Shown here in pieces: positions 56,159-64,000 of a stretch of 64,000 bases of DNA. The translations under genes were made by a program, and so were the position numbers. The notes under the pieces were generated by a model. That model was not told the origin of the DNA, made no database searches, and worked only from the letters and a program-made list of their open reading frames with translations. Position 1 is the stretch's first letter. Each line of letters opens with the position of its first letter. Origin of the DNA: an uncultured Bacilli bacterium (GTDB lineage: Bacteria > Bacillota_I > Bacilli_A > RF39 > UBA660); the NCBI GenBank assembly GCA_944363635.1, contig CALVUP010000004.1:28154-92153 (forward strand), given 5' to 3'.

Positions 56159-57958
56159 TTATTCGACTGTTACAGATTTTGCTAAATTCTTTGGCTTATC
56201 AATATCACACCCATTTTGTTTTGCCGTGTAATAAGCTATTAATTGAAGAGGAATAATGGTAAGTAAACTTTGAAGAAACATAGATGTTTTCTCAATGACT
56301 ATCTTTTCATCATAAAAGTCCCCTTCTATATCTTCATTGGTAATATAGATGACCATAGCGCCCCTAGATTTTACTTCCTTAATATTACTAATGGTTTTTT
56401 CTTTTAAGTGCTCACTCGTATTAATAGCAATTACAGGTGTGTTTTGTTCAATTAAAGAAATGGTCCCGTGTTTTAATTCACCTGCGGCATAACTTACTGC
56501 ATTGATATAAGAAATTTCTTTTAATTTCAAAGCTCCTTCCATACTCATAGAATAATCAATTCCTCTTCCAATAAAGAATATATCCTGACGATTATAAATT
56601 CGCTTTACAATCTTTTCATAATCTTGGTTTAAAAGCTTTTTCATCTTTTTATCAATATGTATATATCCTTGTAATATGGATTGCTTTTGTTCCTTTGTAA
56701 TTAATTTTTTCTCATAAGCAAGTTTTAAAGCAAGTAAAGATAATAAAGCAAGTTGTGCCGAATAAGCTTTGGTAGTTGCAACAGCAATTTCACAACCCGC
56801 ATAAATATATAACACTTGATCGGCTTCTCTAGCAATTGAACTTCCTACTACATTGACAATTGCTAAAGTATCAATATGATCTGTTTTAGCTTTTCTTAAG
56901 GCAGCAAGTGTATCTGCTGTTTCTCCCGATTGTGATATTACAAGAACCAAAGTATCTTGATCATAGAAATTCTTTTTATATCGGTATTCACTTGCCACTT
57001 CTACAATGGTCTCTACCTCGGCGTATTCTTCCATTAAACTTTTAAAAACAAGTCCCGTATGATAAGCAGATCCACAAGCGACTACATGAATTTTTTTATA
57101 TTTTAAAAGGGAAGGCAAGCGATCTGAGAAATCGTTGTTTTCTAAATTTAAATAGTAATCTACTAGATTTTTTACGATTTCTGGTTGTTCATAGATTTCT
57201 TTTAACATAAAGTGTTCATAACCACATTTTTCTGCCGAAGTGATATCCCCTTCAAAAGTAAGAACTTCTTTTTCTTGTTTTTCTAATTTTTCATTATAAA
57301 TGGTATAGCCTTGTTTTGATAAAGTAACAATTTCATTATTTTCCAACAATATATATTGATTGGTATATTTAAGTATCGCAGGTACATCTGATGCAATAAA
57401 AGAATCTTTTTCTTCTATTCCTACAATTAAAGGACTATCCTTTCTTATTGCATATAATGTATCTTTATCATCTAAACATAAAATGCCAAGGGCATAAGAA
57501 CCATCGACATAGTCTTTTAATTGATTGATGGCTTTTAAGATATCGTTTTCTTTTTTGTAAAGAAAATCTAATAGTGCAGCAAGTACTTCGGTATCGGTTT
57601 TTGATTGAAATAGATACCCTTTCTTAGTAAGATTATCTTTTAATTCTTGGTAATTTTCAATAATTCCGTTATGAACAATTGTAAATTTATTTTGCGTATG
57701 TGGATGAGCATTTTCTTTGGTAACCTCTCCATGCGTTGCCCAACGTGTATGCGCAATACCTATCGTTGCGTTTTCCTCTTGTAATAATTTTTCTAAATTT
57801 TGCACTCGACCGACTTCTTTACTCACCTTGATCGTATCTTCAATAAAATAAGCCATACCTGCCGAGTCATAGCCTCTATATTCTAAGGCTTTTAATCCTG
57901 TAAGTAAAACTTCTGTAGTTTTATGCTTTTCTCCAACATATCCTACAATTCCACACAT
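56159..57958 (-). CDS. glmS: Glutamine--fructose-6-phosphate aminotransferase
   Basis: A 599-residue enzyme making glucosamine-6-phosphate, the first step to UDP-GlcNAc. The N-terminal glutaminase domain begins MCGIVGYVGEKHK (Cys2 nucleophile) and has HTRWATHGEVTKENAHPHTQ (about 71-90) and HNGIIENYQELK. Two SIS domains follow (VACGSAYHTGLVFKSL; VISQSGETADTLAALR; GAMVIYIT). The end KPKNLAKSVTVE is the GlmS signature. It is controlled by the ribozyme in its leader. Confidence 0.97.
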   Translation of the reverse strand: MCGIVGYVGEKHKTTEVLLTGLKALEYRGYDSAGMAYFIEDTIKVSKEVGRVQNLEKLLQEENATIGIAHTRWATHGEVTKENAHPHTQNKFTIVHNGIIENYQELKDNLTKKGYLFQSKTDTEVLAALLDFLYKKENDILKAINQLKDYVDGSYALGILCLDDKDTLYAIRKDSPLIVGIEEKDSFIASDVPAILKYTNQYILLENNEIVTLSKQGYTIYNEKLEKQEKEVLTFEGDITSAEKCGYEHFMLKEIYEQPEIVKNLVDYYLNLENNDFSDRLPSLLKYKKIHVVACGSAYHTGLVFKSLMEEYAEVETIVEVASEYRYKKNFYDQDTLVLVISQSGETADTLAALRKAKTDHIDTLAIVNVVGSSIAREADQVLYIYAGCEIAVATTKAYSAQLALLSLLALKLAYEKKLITKEQKQSILQGYIHIDKKMKKLLNQDYEKIVKRIYNRQDIFFIGRGIDYSMSMEGALKLKEISYINAVSYAAGELKHGTISLIEQNTPVIAINTSEHLKEKTISNIKEVKSRGAMVIYITNEDIEGDFYDEKIVIEKTSMFLQSLLTIIPLQLIAYYTAKQNGCDIDKPKNLAKSVTVE

Positions 57959-58021
57959 ATATGAACCTTCTTTCTATATAGTACCATATGTGTTTGATAT
58001 ATTCTTTGTTCTAATTTTGAT

Positions 58022-58122
58022 TTTATTTTTTAAAATATATCTTACGAATACACAAATCCGTAACAGCATCCGCCGAATATTCGATCACTGTTATCCTCGT
58101 CACCCTAAAGGGTCTGGCGCTA
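58022..58122 (-). ncRNA. glmS ribozyme (glucosamine-6-phosphate-activated)
   Basis: The minus strand shows the conserved parts in order: the cleavage site A/GCGCC (G at 58,120), GTGACGAGGATAACAG, ATCGAATATTCGGCGGATGC and a CTGTTA strand that pairs with TAACAG, then the short hairpin CGGATT/TATTCG-like arm. These match the core of the Bacillus ribozyme. The RNA cuts itself when glucosamine-6-phosphate binds, lowering glmS expression. The 3' end is approximate. Confidence 0.93.
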
Positions 58123-58161
58123 GAAAATAGATACTCCTTTCTTCCTATTTTCTTTATATTT

Positions 58162-58190
58162 ATTATACGCGCAATTTCTCTTTCTAACAA
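58162..58190 (-). promoter_or_regulatory. Sigma-A promoter of the glmS ribozyme transcript
   Basis: TTGTTA (58,185-58,190), a 17-nt spacer ending GCGCG, and TATAAT (58,162-58,167). A TGACGTCA palindrome lies just upstream, near 58,199-58,206. Confidence 0.75.
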
Positions 58191-58213
58191 GATAGCTTTG
58201 ACGTCAGTTGACA

Positions 58214-58241
58214 CAAAAAAAGATTCTATTTTCTAGAATCT
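58214..58241 (-). terminator. Terminator of typA
   Basis: AGATTCTA/TAGAATCT (58,234-58,241 with 58,221-58,228), loop of five, then seven T; overlaps the typA stop. Confidence 0.85.
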
Positions 58242-60028
58242 ACTTTTTTTCTTTCTTGAGTATTTAAAATTTTCTTTCTTAGTCGAATGGATACTGGTGT
58301 TATTTCAACAAGTTCATCTGAATTGATATAATCAAGGGCATATTCCAAAGTGATTTGTCTTGGTCTTTTAAGTACAACGGTGTGATCGCTTCCTGCAGCA
58401 CGTGTATTGGTTAATTGTTTTCCTTTAACAACATTGACTGCTAAATCGTTATCACGATTGCATTCTCCAACAATCATACCTTCATAAACTTCTACACCCG
58501 GTTCAATAAACATAGTTCCACGGTCTTCTAAATTTCCTAAACTATAGGCAGTGGCTTTACCATTTTCCATAGAAACAAGTACACCTAAACTTCTTTCTCC
58601 GATATTTATATTCTCATAAGGACGGAATTCTTTAAAAGAGTGATTAATAATTCCATATCCTTTGGTTAGAGTCATAAAATCAGTCATAAAACCTATTAAT
58701 CCACGAGATGGTATAGTATATTTTAAAGTGGTTTGCCCTTCACGAGAAGACATATTTTCCATAATTGCACCACGATGTCCTAATTGTTCAATTACAGCTC
58801 CTACTGTATCATCTGGTGTTTCAATTTGTAAGTCTTCAAAAGGCTCCATTTTAACACCATCAACTTCTTTGATAATAACTTCTGGTTTGGATACTTCAAG
58901 TTCAAAGCCTTCTCTTCGCATATTTTCAAGTAAAATAGATAAATGAAGTTCTCCACGGCCAGATACAATAAAACTTTCAGAATCATTTGGTTCAACTTTT
59001 AAAGATACATCTCTTTGGGTTTCTCTATAAAGTCTTTCTTCGATTTTTCTTGCTGTAAGTATTTTTCCTTCTTTACCAACAAAGGGAGAAGAGTTTGCAC
59101 CAAATGTCATTTGCAATGTTGGTTCATCAATTCGAAGAATTGGAAGTGGCTTATGTACTCCTACATTACATAAAGTTTCTCCTACCGAAATATCGGCAAG
59201 TCCCGCAACGGCACAAATATCTCCAGCTTCTGCTTCTTCAATCTCTATACGTTTTAAGCCTAAGAATCCAAATAGTTTTTGTACTCTAAACTGTTTTTTT
59301 GTTCCATCTAGGCGAATACAATCGACCATTTGCCCTACTTTTATTTTTCCATTAGCGACACGTCCAATTCCAATTCTTCCTACAAATTCATTATAATCAA
59401 GAAGTGCAGGTTGAAATTGCAACTCTTCATCAATAGATCCAGATGGTGCGGGAATTTCTTCGATAATTAAATCCAATAATTCAGTAAATCCTTCTGTTTG
59501 TGTGTTTAAATCTGGATCTATGCTACAAGTACCATTTAAAGCAGAGGCATAAACCGTTTTAAAGTCTAACTGATCATCTGTTGCACCTAGTTCAATAAAT
59601 AATTCTAAAACCTCATCTAACACTTCTGCAAGACGAGCCGATGGTTTATCTACTTTGTTAATAACAACAATAGGCTTTACTCCTGCTTCTAAAGCTTTCT
59701 TTAAAACAAACCTGGTTTGAGGCATAGCTCCTTCATAGGCATCAACAACTAATAAAACACCATCCACCATATTCATAATACGTTCTACTTCTCCACCAAA
59801 ATCAGCATGTCCTGGTGTATCTACAATATTAATACGATAATCTTTATAATGAATCGCAGTGGTTTTGGCTAAAATTGTAATTCCTCTTTCTTTTTCTATA
59901 GCATTGGAATCCATAGATCCTGCTTCTTCATTGTCTCTAAACGTACCAGATGATTTTAAAATATCATCAACTAAAGTTGTTTTCCCGTGGTCAACATGAG
60001 CAATAATGGCAACATTTCTTTTTTTCAT
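58226..60028 (-). CDS. typA: Ribosome-associated GTPase TypA/BipA
   Basis: A 600-residue translational GTPase. The ATG at 60,028 follows GAGAAGTGA and gives the usual [20 protein letters not shown] start. G2 RGITI, G3 [16 protein letters not shown]4 NKVDKP and G5 SA are present. The C-terminal half has [19 protein letters not shown] text ([20 protein letters not shown]) and [17 protein letters not shown], both TypA signatures. It helps 50S assembly and stress tolerance. Confidence 0.96.
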   Translation of the reverse strand: MKKRNVAIIAHVDHGKTTLVDDILKSSGTFRDNEEAGSMDSNAIEKERGITILAKTTAIHYKDYRINIVDTPGHADFGGEVERIMNMVDGVLLVVDAYEGAMPQTRFVLKKALEAGVKPIVVINKVDKPSARLAEVLDEVLELFIELGATDDQLDFKTVYASALNGTCSIDPDLNTQTEGFTELLDLIIEEIPAPSGSIDEELQFQPALLDYNEFVGRIGIGRVANGKIKVGQMVDCIRLDGTKKQFRVQKLFGFLGLKRIEIEEAEAGDICAVAGLADISVGETLCNVGVHKPLPILRIDEPTLQMTFGANSSPFVGKEGKILTARKIEERLYRETQRDVSLKVEPNDSESFIVSGRGELHLSILLENMRREGFELEVSKPEVIIKEVDGVKMEPFEDLQIETPDDTVGAVIEQLGHRGAIMENMSSREGQTTLKYTIPSRGLIGFMTDFMTLTKGYGIINHSFKEFRPYENINIGERSLGVLVSMENGKATAYSLGNLEDRGTMFIEPGVEVYEGMIVGECNRDNDLAVNVVKGKQLTNTRAAGSDHTVVLKRPRQITLEYALDYINSDELVEITPVSIRLRKKILNTQERKKVDSRK

Positions 60029-60058
60029 AATTTTCACTTCTCTTTCAGTCCGTTGTAA

Positions 60059-60087
60059 ATTATAACACACATCTTTTCTTTTGTGAA
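60059..60087 (-). promoter_or_regulatory. Sigma-A promoter of typA
   Basis: TTCACA (60,082-60,087), a 17-nt spacer and TATAAT (60,059-60,064), 30 nt before the start. Confidence 0.75.
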
Positions 60088-60128
60088 GTCCTTTCTATTG
60101 CTTAATTTTTATACAATCCTATAGCAAA

Positions 60129-60164
60129 TAAAAAAAGTGAACTCCAGTTGTATGTGTTCACTTT
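60129..60164 (-). terminator. Terminator of the tail-anchored protein gene
   Basis: AAAGTGAAC/GTTCACTTT (60,156-60,164 with 60,134-60,142), a 13-nt loop and a T run, 33 nt after the stop. Confidence 0.8.
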
Positions 60165-60196
60165 GATCTTATTATGTTATTGACCTATTAAATTTT

Positions 60197-61093
60197 TTAC
60201 CAAGGTTTTAAAACGCCAAAATACATAAGCGCAACAATAATTAGAACAATTGCTGTTCCAATACTCATTCCAATGGATAAACCACTTGCAAATCCCATGT
60301 TTTGAAGGGATGGTTTATTTGATTTTACCATTTGTTTTGCAGGCTCTTCTTGTTTTGTTGTGTTTTGTGTTTCTTGTTTTTCTGGAGATACTTGACGATT
60401 GGCTGCATAACTTGCAATGTTTTCTAAAGTAGCTTGTGGTAAATCTAAAACAACAATTGTATCACTTGTAGAAGAACTTGCCATAAATCGACCATTTTTT
60501 AAATCGTCTGTATTGGTTAATACATCTAACCCTCTTGCTTGCGCAAGATGATCATATAATATAGGTAAAGTATTATTATCAAATTGTTCTAAATCTCCTA
60601 AATTATAAGATTTGTCATTAATCAGTACATGTCTAGAAGCTGGAATGCCATCCACAATACCAACTACCATATTGATTTTCTCGCCATTTTGAATTTTCTC
60701 ATCTAAAGTAGCTATTACTTCAGGATCTTTATATAGTTCAAGAGTATCGTGAATGTTTGGCTCTGTTTGAACAGGTTCTATATTTTCTATAGGACGTGTT
60801 ATATCTTCTACAGGTTCCTCTGTTATAGTAGAAATTGGTTCTCCTAAAGCCTCAGGAACAACCGTTGGATTGATCATCGCTTCTAGATGCTCATTGATAT
60901 TCTCTAAATCCTCTTTTAATCCTTCGAAAGACGCTATATTATCACTATTGATATAGTTTTCCAAATCTTCTTGTAGATCCTTTAAATTAATGGTTTTATC
61001 TCCGTCTAATGCTCTTTTTACTCTTTCTAATAAGGGTTTAACCGCTTCATGTTCTAAAGACACTCTTTCTAAATCCTCTAATAATTCGTTCAT
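60197..61093 (-). CDS. Tail-anchored coiled-coil protein, unknown function
   Basis: A 298-residue protein. Residues 1-75 are acidic, heptad-like helix (LLEDLERVSLEHEAVKPLLE). About 76-125 is a Pro/Glu/Thr-rich linker. A mixed domain (about 130-225, with ASRHVLINDKSYNLGDLEQF) follows, then a Gln/Lys-rich stretch and one membrane helix at the C-terminus (SIGTAIVLIIVALMYFGVL, about 276-294) ending KPW. The bulk should face the cytosol. Not recognised. AGGTGGTGAAG precedes the start. Confidence 0.68.
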   Translation of the reverse strand: MNELLEDLERVSLEHEAVKPLLERVKRALDGDKTINLKDLQEDLENYINSDNIASFEGLKEDLENINEHLEAMINPTVVPEALGEPISTITEEPVEDITRPIENIEPVQTEPNIHDTLELYKDPEVIATLDEKIQNGEKINMVVGIVDGIPASRHVLINDKSYNLGDLEQFDNNTLPILYDHLAQARGLDVLTNTDDLKNGRFMASSSTSDTIVVLDLPQATLENIASYAANRQVSPEKQETQNTTKQEEPAKQMVKSNKPSLQNMGFASGLSIGMSIGTAIVLIIVALMYFGVLKPW

Positions 61094-61152
61094 ACCTTCA
61101 CCACCTATTATGAAACAAGTATATCATAGATTCCATCATTTTACAAACTGTT

Positions 61153-63732
61153 TTAAACACCACCTATAATTCCTTTTTTTCTAAGAATAAATTTTCGTAG
61201 CCAATCCACAGGAATCACCGTAAAAGCTAAAAGTAACATGGTATTAAATTCTTTAAATGTAAGTCCATACGTCCTAAATAAATTACCTCCATAATAAATC
61301 AAAACGGTTTGAATAATGACAATAAACAAAATTACGGATAAAAAGACTTTGTTTTTAAAAATATTGGCTAAAATGTTAATACGACAAGTTCTAGCATTGA
61401 AACTATTAAAAATTCCTATAAATATAAACAATCCGAAAAAAGCCGTTAATAGATATCGATCACAGGTTCCTGGTCTGAAGAAATAACGAATCAAATCGGT
61501 CTTTAAAAACAAAATACACAATACTGCAGAATAAATACCTGTAAATAAAATTTCATTTAACATATATTTATTAATAATATGTTCATTTTTCTTTTTTGGA
61601 TATTCATCCATATATTCTTCCAGTGGTGGTTCATAAGAAAAAGCAATACCTGCGAGTGTATCCATGACCATATTTACCCAAAGCATTTGAATGACAGTAA
61701 CAGGAGTATCAATTCCTATAAATGGTCCAATGATCGATAAACTAATCGCACATAAATTGACGGTTAATTGAAAAATAATGAACTTCCTTATACTTTTAAA
61801 AATAGTTCTTCCATACATGACGGCTTTTGCAATTGATAAAAAGTTATCATCTAAAATCACAATATCACTGGCTTCTTTCGCAACTTCGGTACCACTTCCC
61901 ATAGCAAACCCTACATTGGCTTTTTTTAAAGCGGGTGCATCATTGACCCCATCCCCTGTCATACCTACGACTAAATCTAATTCTTGTGATAATCTCACTA
62001 GTCTAGATTTATCTTGAGGCAGACTTCTAGCCACTACTTTTAAATTTGGAATCATTTTTTTTACTTCTTCATCTGATCGCCGATTCAATTCATCACTCGT
62101 TAAAACGAGGTCTTCCTCTTTTGTTAAAAGTCCTACTTCTTTCGCGATATTTACTGCTGTATCTTTATTGTCTCCTGTTATCATAACTGTTTGAATATGG
62201 GCTTTTTTTACTAAATCAATTCCTTTGATCGCTTCTTTACGAATTTCATCTTTAATAACAACAAATCCAACAAGTATTAAATGATTTAAATCCCCCTCTA
62301 AATCATCGGAAGTAGTTAGTAATAAAATTCTACAACCTTGTTTATTTAGATCTTTCATTTTTTGTAGGACCTTATTCTTATTTAAGAAGACGCTTTTTCT
62401 TCCTTGATTGTCATAACAAAATTCACATTTTTCAAAGAGTTTTTCATAGGCTCCTTTTATATATCTTTTATTTTCAATCACACAAGAAGAATATTTATTT
62501 TTACTATTAAAAGCAATTTTCTTTTCAACTTGGTATTTATTGTTTTCTTCTTTTACAAAAGAAAGTAAAGCCTGATCCGTAATATTTCCACCTATAATTT
62601 CTTTTTTAGTATAAATACTTTCATTGTTATAAATCAAAGATTTATATAATAATTCTTTAAAACGACTATTCATTTTTTTTATATTTTTATATTCAAATAA
62701 ATTACTATCATAAAAAGCGGTTACTTGTAAATTTCCTTTGGTTAAAGTTCCTGTTTTATCTGTAAATAAAATGTTAATATTTCCCGCTGTTTCAATACCA
62801 ACAAGTCTTCTTACTAATACATGACTTTTTAACATTCTTTTCATATTAGAAGATAAAACTAAGGTAATCATCATAGGAAGGCCTTCAGGTACAGCAACCA
62901 CAATAATCGTTACACTTAAGGTTAATGCATATAAAATGTAACTGCTTATTAAAGGAAAGTTAGTGACTGTTTTTACAATGGCATCGATATCAAAATGATT
63001 TTCAAGAACAATTTTAGAAAATAAGTAAGAAATAGATACTAAAACTGCGCCAATATAGCCAATTTTACTAATGATTTGTGCTAGAGCAGCTAGTCTTAAT
63101 TTTAAAGGACTTTTTTCTTGTTTGATATTCAACTCTTCACTCATTCTACCATAAAAAGTATCCTTTCCCACTTTAGTCGCTTGCATAATAGCATTCTTAG
63201 AATAAACAACGGTCCCTCTAAAAACTTTAGAATCCTTCGTTTTATAGATTTCTTTGGCTTCACCGGTTAAAGAAGATTCATCTACGGAAACTTCTCCATC
63301 AAGAACGATTCCATCTGCCGGAATTTTATCTCCTGTTTGTAATAGGATTAGATCTCCCACTACAACTTCCTCTACAGGTATTAACTCTTCCTTTCCATTT
63401 CTTTTTACTTTACATTTTACTTTTGCTGCTTCTTCTTGCATTTTGATAAAGGCTTGTTCACTTCCATATTCCGAAATAGTAGAAATAAAAGAGGCAATAA
63501 AAATGGCTATAACAATGCCAATAGTTTCAAACCAATCAAAATCTTTAATTAAAAAAATCGTTTTAATGCCAAGGGCAATTAAAAGAATTTTTATAATGGG
63601 GTCACCAAGTGATTCTAATAATAACTTAAAAAAACTATTATTATTTTCCATATGTATTGTATTAGAACCATATTTTTTTCTACTTTCTAAAACCTCTTTT
63701 GCACTTAGACCCTTACTATAAACATTATTCAT
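61153..63732 (-). CDS. P2-type cation-transporting ATPase (calcium pump-like)
   Basis: An 859-residue pump. The start at 63,732 is preceded by AGGTGATTCT. SSLTGEAKEIYK is the A-domain TGES loop (here TGEA). VAVPEGLPMMITLVLSSNMK is the M4 motif with the PEGLP of Ca2+ pumps. The phosphorylated Asp is in FTDKTGTLTKG, and TGDGVNDAPALKKANVGFAM is the hinge. Ten membrane helices are expected, with IQMLWVNMVMDTLAGIAFSY in M6 (Asn/Asp ligands). Ca2+ export is likely; Mn2+ is possible. Confidence 0.88.
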   Translation of the reverse strand: MNNVYSKGLSAKEVLESRKKYGSNTIHMENNNSFFKLLLESLGDPIIKILLIALGIKTIFLIKDFDWFETIGIVIAIFIASFISTISEYGSEQAFIKMQEEAAKVKCKVKRNGKEELIPVEEVVVGDLILLQTGDKIPADGIVLDGEVSVDESSLTGEAKEIYKTKDSKVFRGTVVYSKNAIMQATKVGKDTFYGRMSEELNIKQEKSPLKLRLAALAQIISKIGYIGAVLVSISYLFSKIVLENHFDIDAIVKTVTNFPLISSYILYALTLSVTIIVVAVPEGLPMMITLVLSSNMKRMLKSHVLVRRLVGIETAGNINILFTDKTGTLTKGNLQVTAFYDSNLFEYKNIKKMNSRFKELLYKSLIYNNESIYTKKEIIGGNITDQALLSFVKEENNKYQVEKKIAFNSKNKYSSCVIENKRYIKGAYEKLFEKCEFCYDNQGRKSVFLNKNKVLQKMKDLNKQGCRILLLTTSDDLEGDLNHLILVGFVVIKDEIRKEAIKGIDLVKKAHIQTVMITGDNKDTAVNIAKEVGLLTKEEDLVLTSDELNRRSDEEVKKMIPNLKVVARSLPQDKSRLVRLSQELDLVVGMTGDGVNDAPALKKANVGFAMGSGTEVAKEASDIVILDDNFLSIAKAVMYGRTIFKSIRKFIIFQLTVNLCAISLSIIGPFIGIDTPVTVIQMLWVNMVMDTLAGIAFSYEPPLEEYMDEYPKKKNEHIINKYMLNEILFTGIYSAVLCILFLKTDLIRYFFRPGTCDRYLLTAFFGLFIFIGIFNSFNARTCRINILANIFKNKVFLSVILFIVIIQTVLIYYGGNLFRTYGLTFKEFNTMLLLAFTVIPVDWLRKFILRKKGIIGGV

Positions 63733-63770
63733 AGAATCACCTATAACATGTTTATTAGCAAAGTATAAAA

Positions 63771-63800
63771 AAAAGAACATGTATATTTCGACATGTTCTT
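63771..63800 (-). terminator. Terminator for a gene beyond the right edge
   Basis: AAGAACATGT/ACATGTTCTT (63,791-63,800 with 63,773-63,782), loop of eight, then eight T on the minus strand. No convincing gene lies between it and position 64,000, so it probably ends a transcript entering from the right. The last ~200 nt are AT-rich with nothing else supported. Confidence 0.7.
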
Positions 63801-64000
63801 GCTCTTTGTCTTAATCTTAAATGATCTTTCCTTTTTAAAAGTTTATTTTTTAGCTAAAATTTATATTTTTTATTAGAATGTATTACTATATAATTTTCTG
63901 TAGAAATATATATCATAGATTTGGTTCTTTTTAATTGATATGATTATCATGGTCTTACCTCTTTATTCTTTCCTATCCTATATTTGATTATAGTGATTTA

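Noticed and set aside
58023..58214. A 63-codon minus-strand frame before glmS
   Set aside because: It lies across the glmS promoter and ribozyme; the conserved RNA core explains the sequence.
63870..63960. A 25-codon minus-strand frame with a weak ribosome binding site near the right edge
   Set aside because: Very AT-rich, no recognisable content, and the nearby terminator does not prove a gene here.

Overview
This 64 kb window comes from a low-G+C Gram-positive (Bacillota) chromosome that uses the standard bacterial code and carries a sporulation programme. It has an SpoIIAA/sigma-F pair, spoVAC-spoVAD-spoVAE, SpoIID, a spore coat (CotF-type) gene, two Spo0A boxes and a sigma-G-type promoter. 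A desulfoferrodoxin-type superoxide reductase suggests an anaerobe. I cannot name the genus; an anaerobic gut-type Bacilli/Clostridia relative is the best inference. No CRISPR array, rRNA, complete insertion sequence or prophage is visible.

Layout. 1-5,200: a partial left-edge gene, a spore-coat gene pair, a lipoprotein cyclophilin, an alkaline-phosphatase-fold enzyme, a GntR/ABC-transporter operon of the YtrA type, a small basic protein and tRNA-Glu(CUC). 5,200-18,400: a tandem family of three ~190-aa paralogues plus a decayed fourth copy, gltX behind a T-box, murD, spoIID, superoxide reductase, several unrecognised proteins, and two decaying genes (15,949-16,672 and 17,859-18,345). 18,400-29,700: tRNA-Leu(CAA), scpB/scpA, a transglutaminase-like protein, spoVAE/AD/AC, sigF, spoIIAA, exported or DUF-type proteins, a PfkB sugar kinase and two divergent D,D-carboxypeptidases. 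29,700-39,150: a BrkB-family membrane protein, a sensor with a degenerate GGDEF domain, ligA, a lipoprotein, pcrA and a DinJ/YafQ toxin-antitoxin pair. 39,350-53,580: one long S10-spc-alpha ribosomal-protein operon (rpsJ to rplQ, with secY, adk, map, infA and rpoA) read on the minus strand; rpmD is absent. 53,600-64,000: htpG under a CIRCE element, a GNAT, glmS behind a glmS ribozyme, typA, a tail-anchored protein and a P2-type cation ATPase.

Most genes lie on the minus strand, and many units are separated by clear intrinsic terminators that often overlap the last codons. A repeated layout is a TATAAT box exactly 16 nt before the start codon with a GGTG(AT)-type Shine-Dalgarno between them, implying very short 5' leaders. 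RNA-level control is well represented: T-box (gltX), glmS ribozyme, and a structured S10-operon leader.

The most notable points are: (1) the spoIIA operon lacks spoIIAB, and the SpoIIAA phosphorylation serine is replaced by threonine in a changed motif, so the usual anti-anti-sigma switch looks altered; (2) a tandem family of uncharacterised proteins with an ADP-ribosyltransferase-like pattern and a dead copy at its end; (3) loss of rpmD between rpsE and rplO, and an acidic tail on L3; (4) a GGDEF protein whose signature reads NGNEF.
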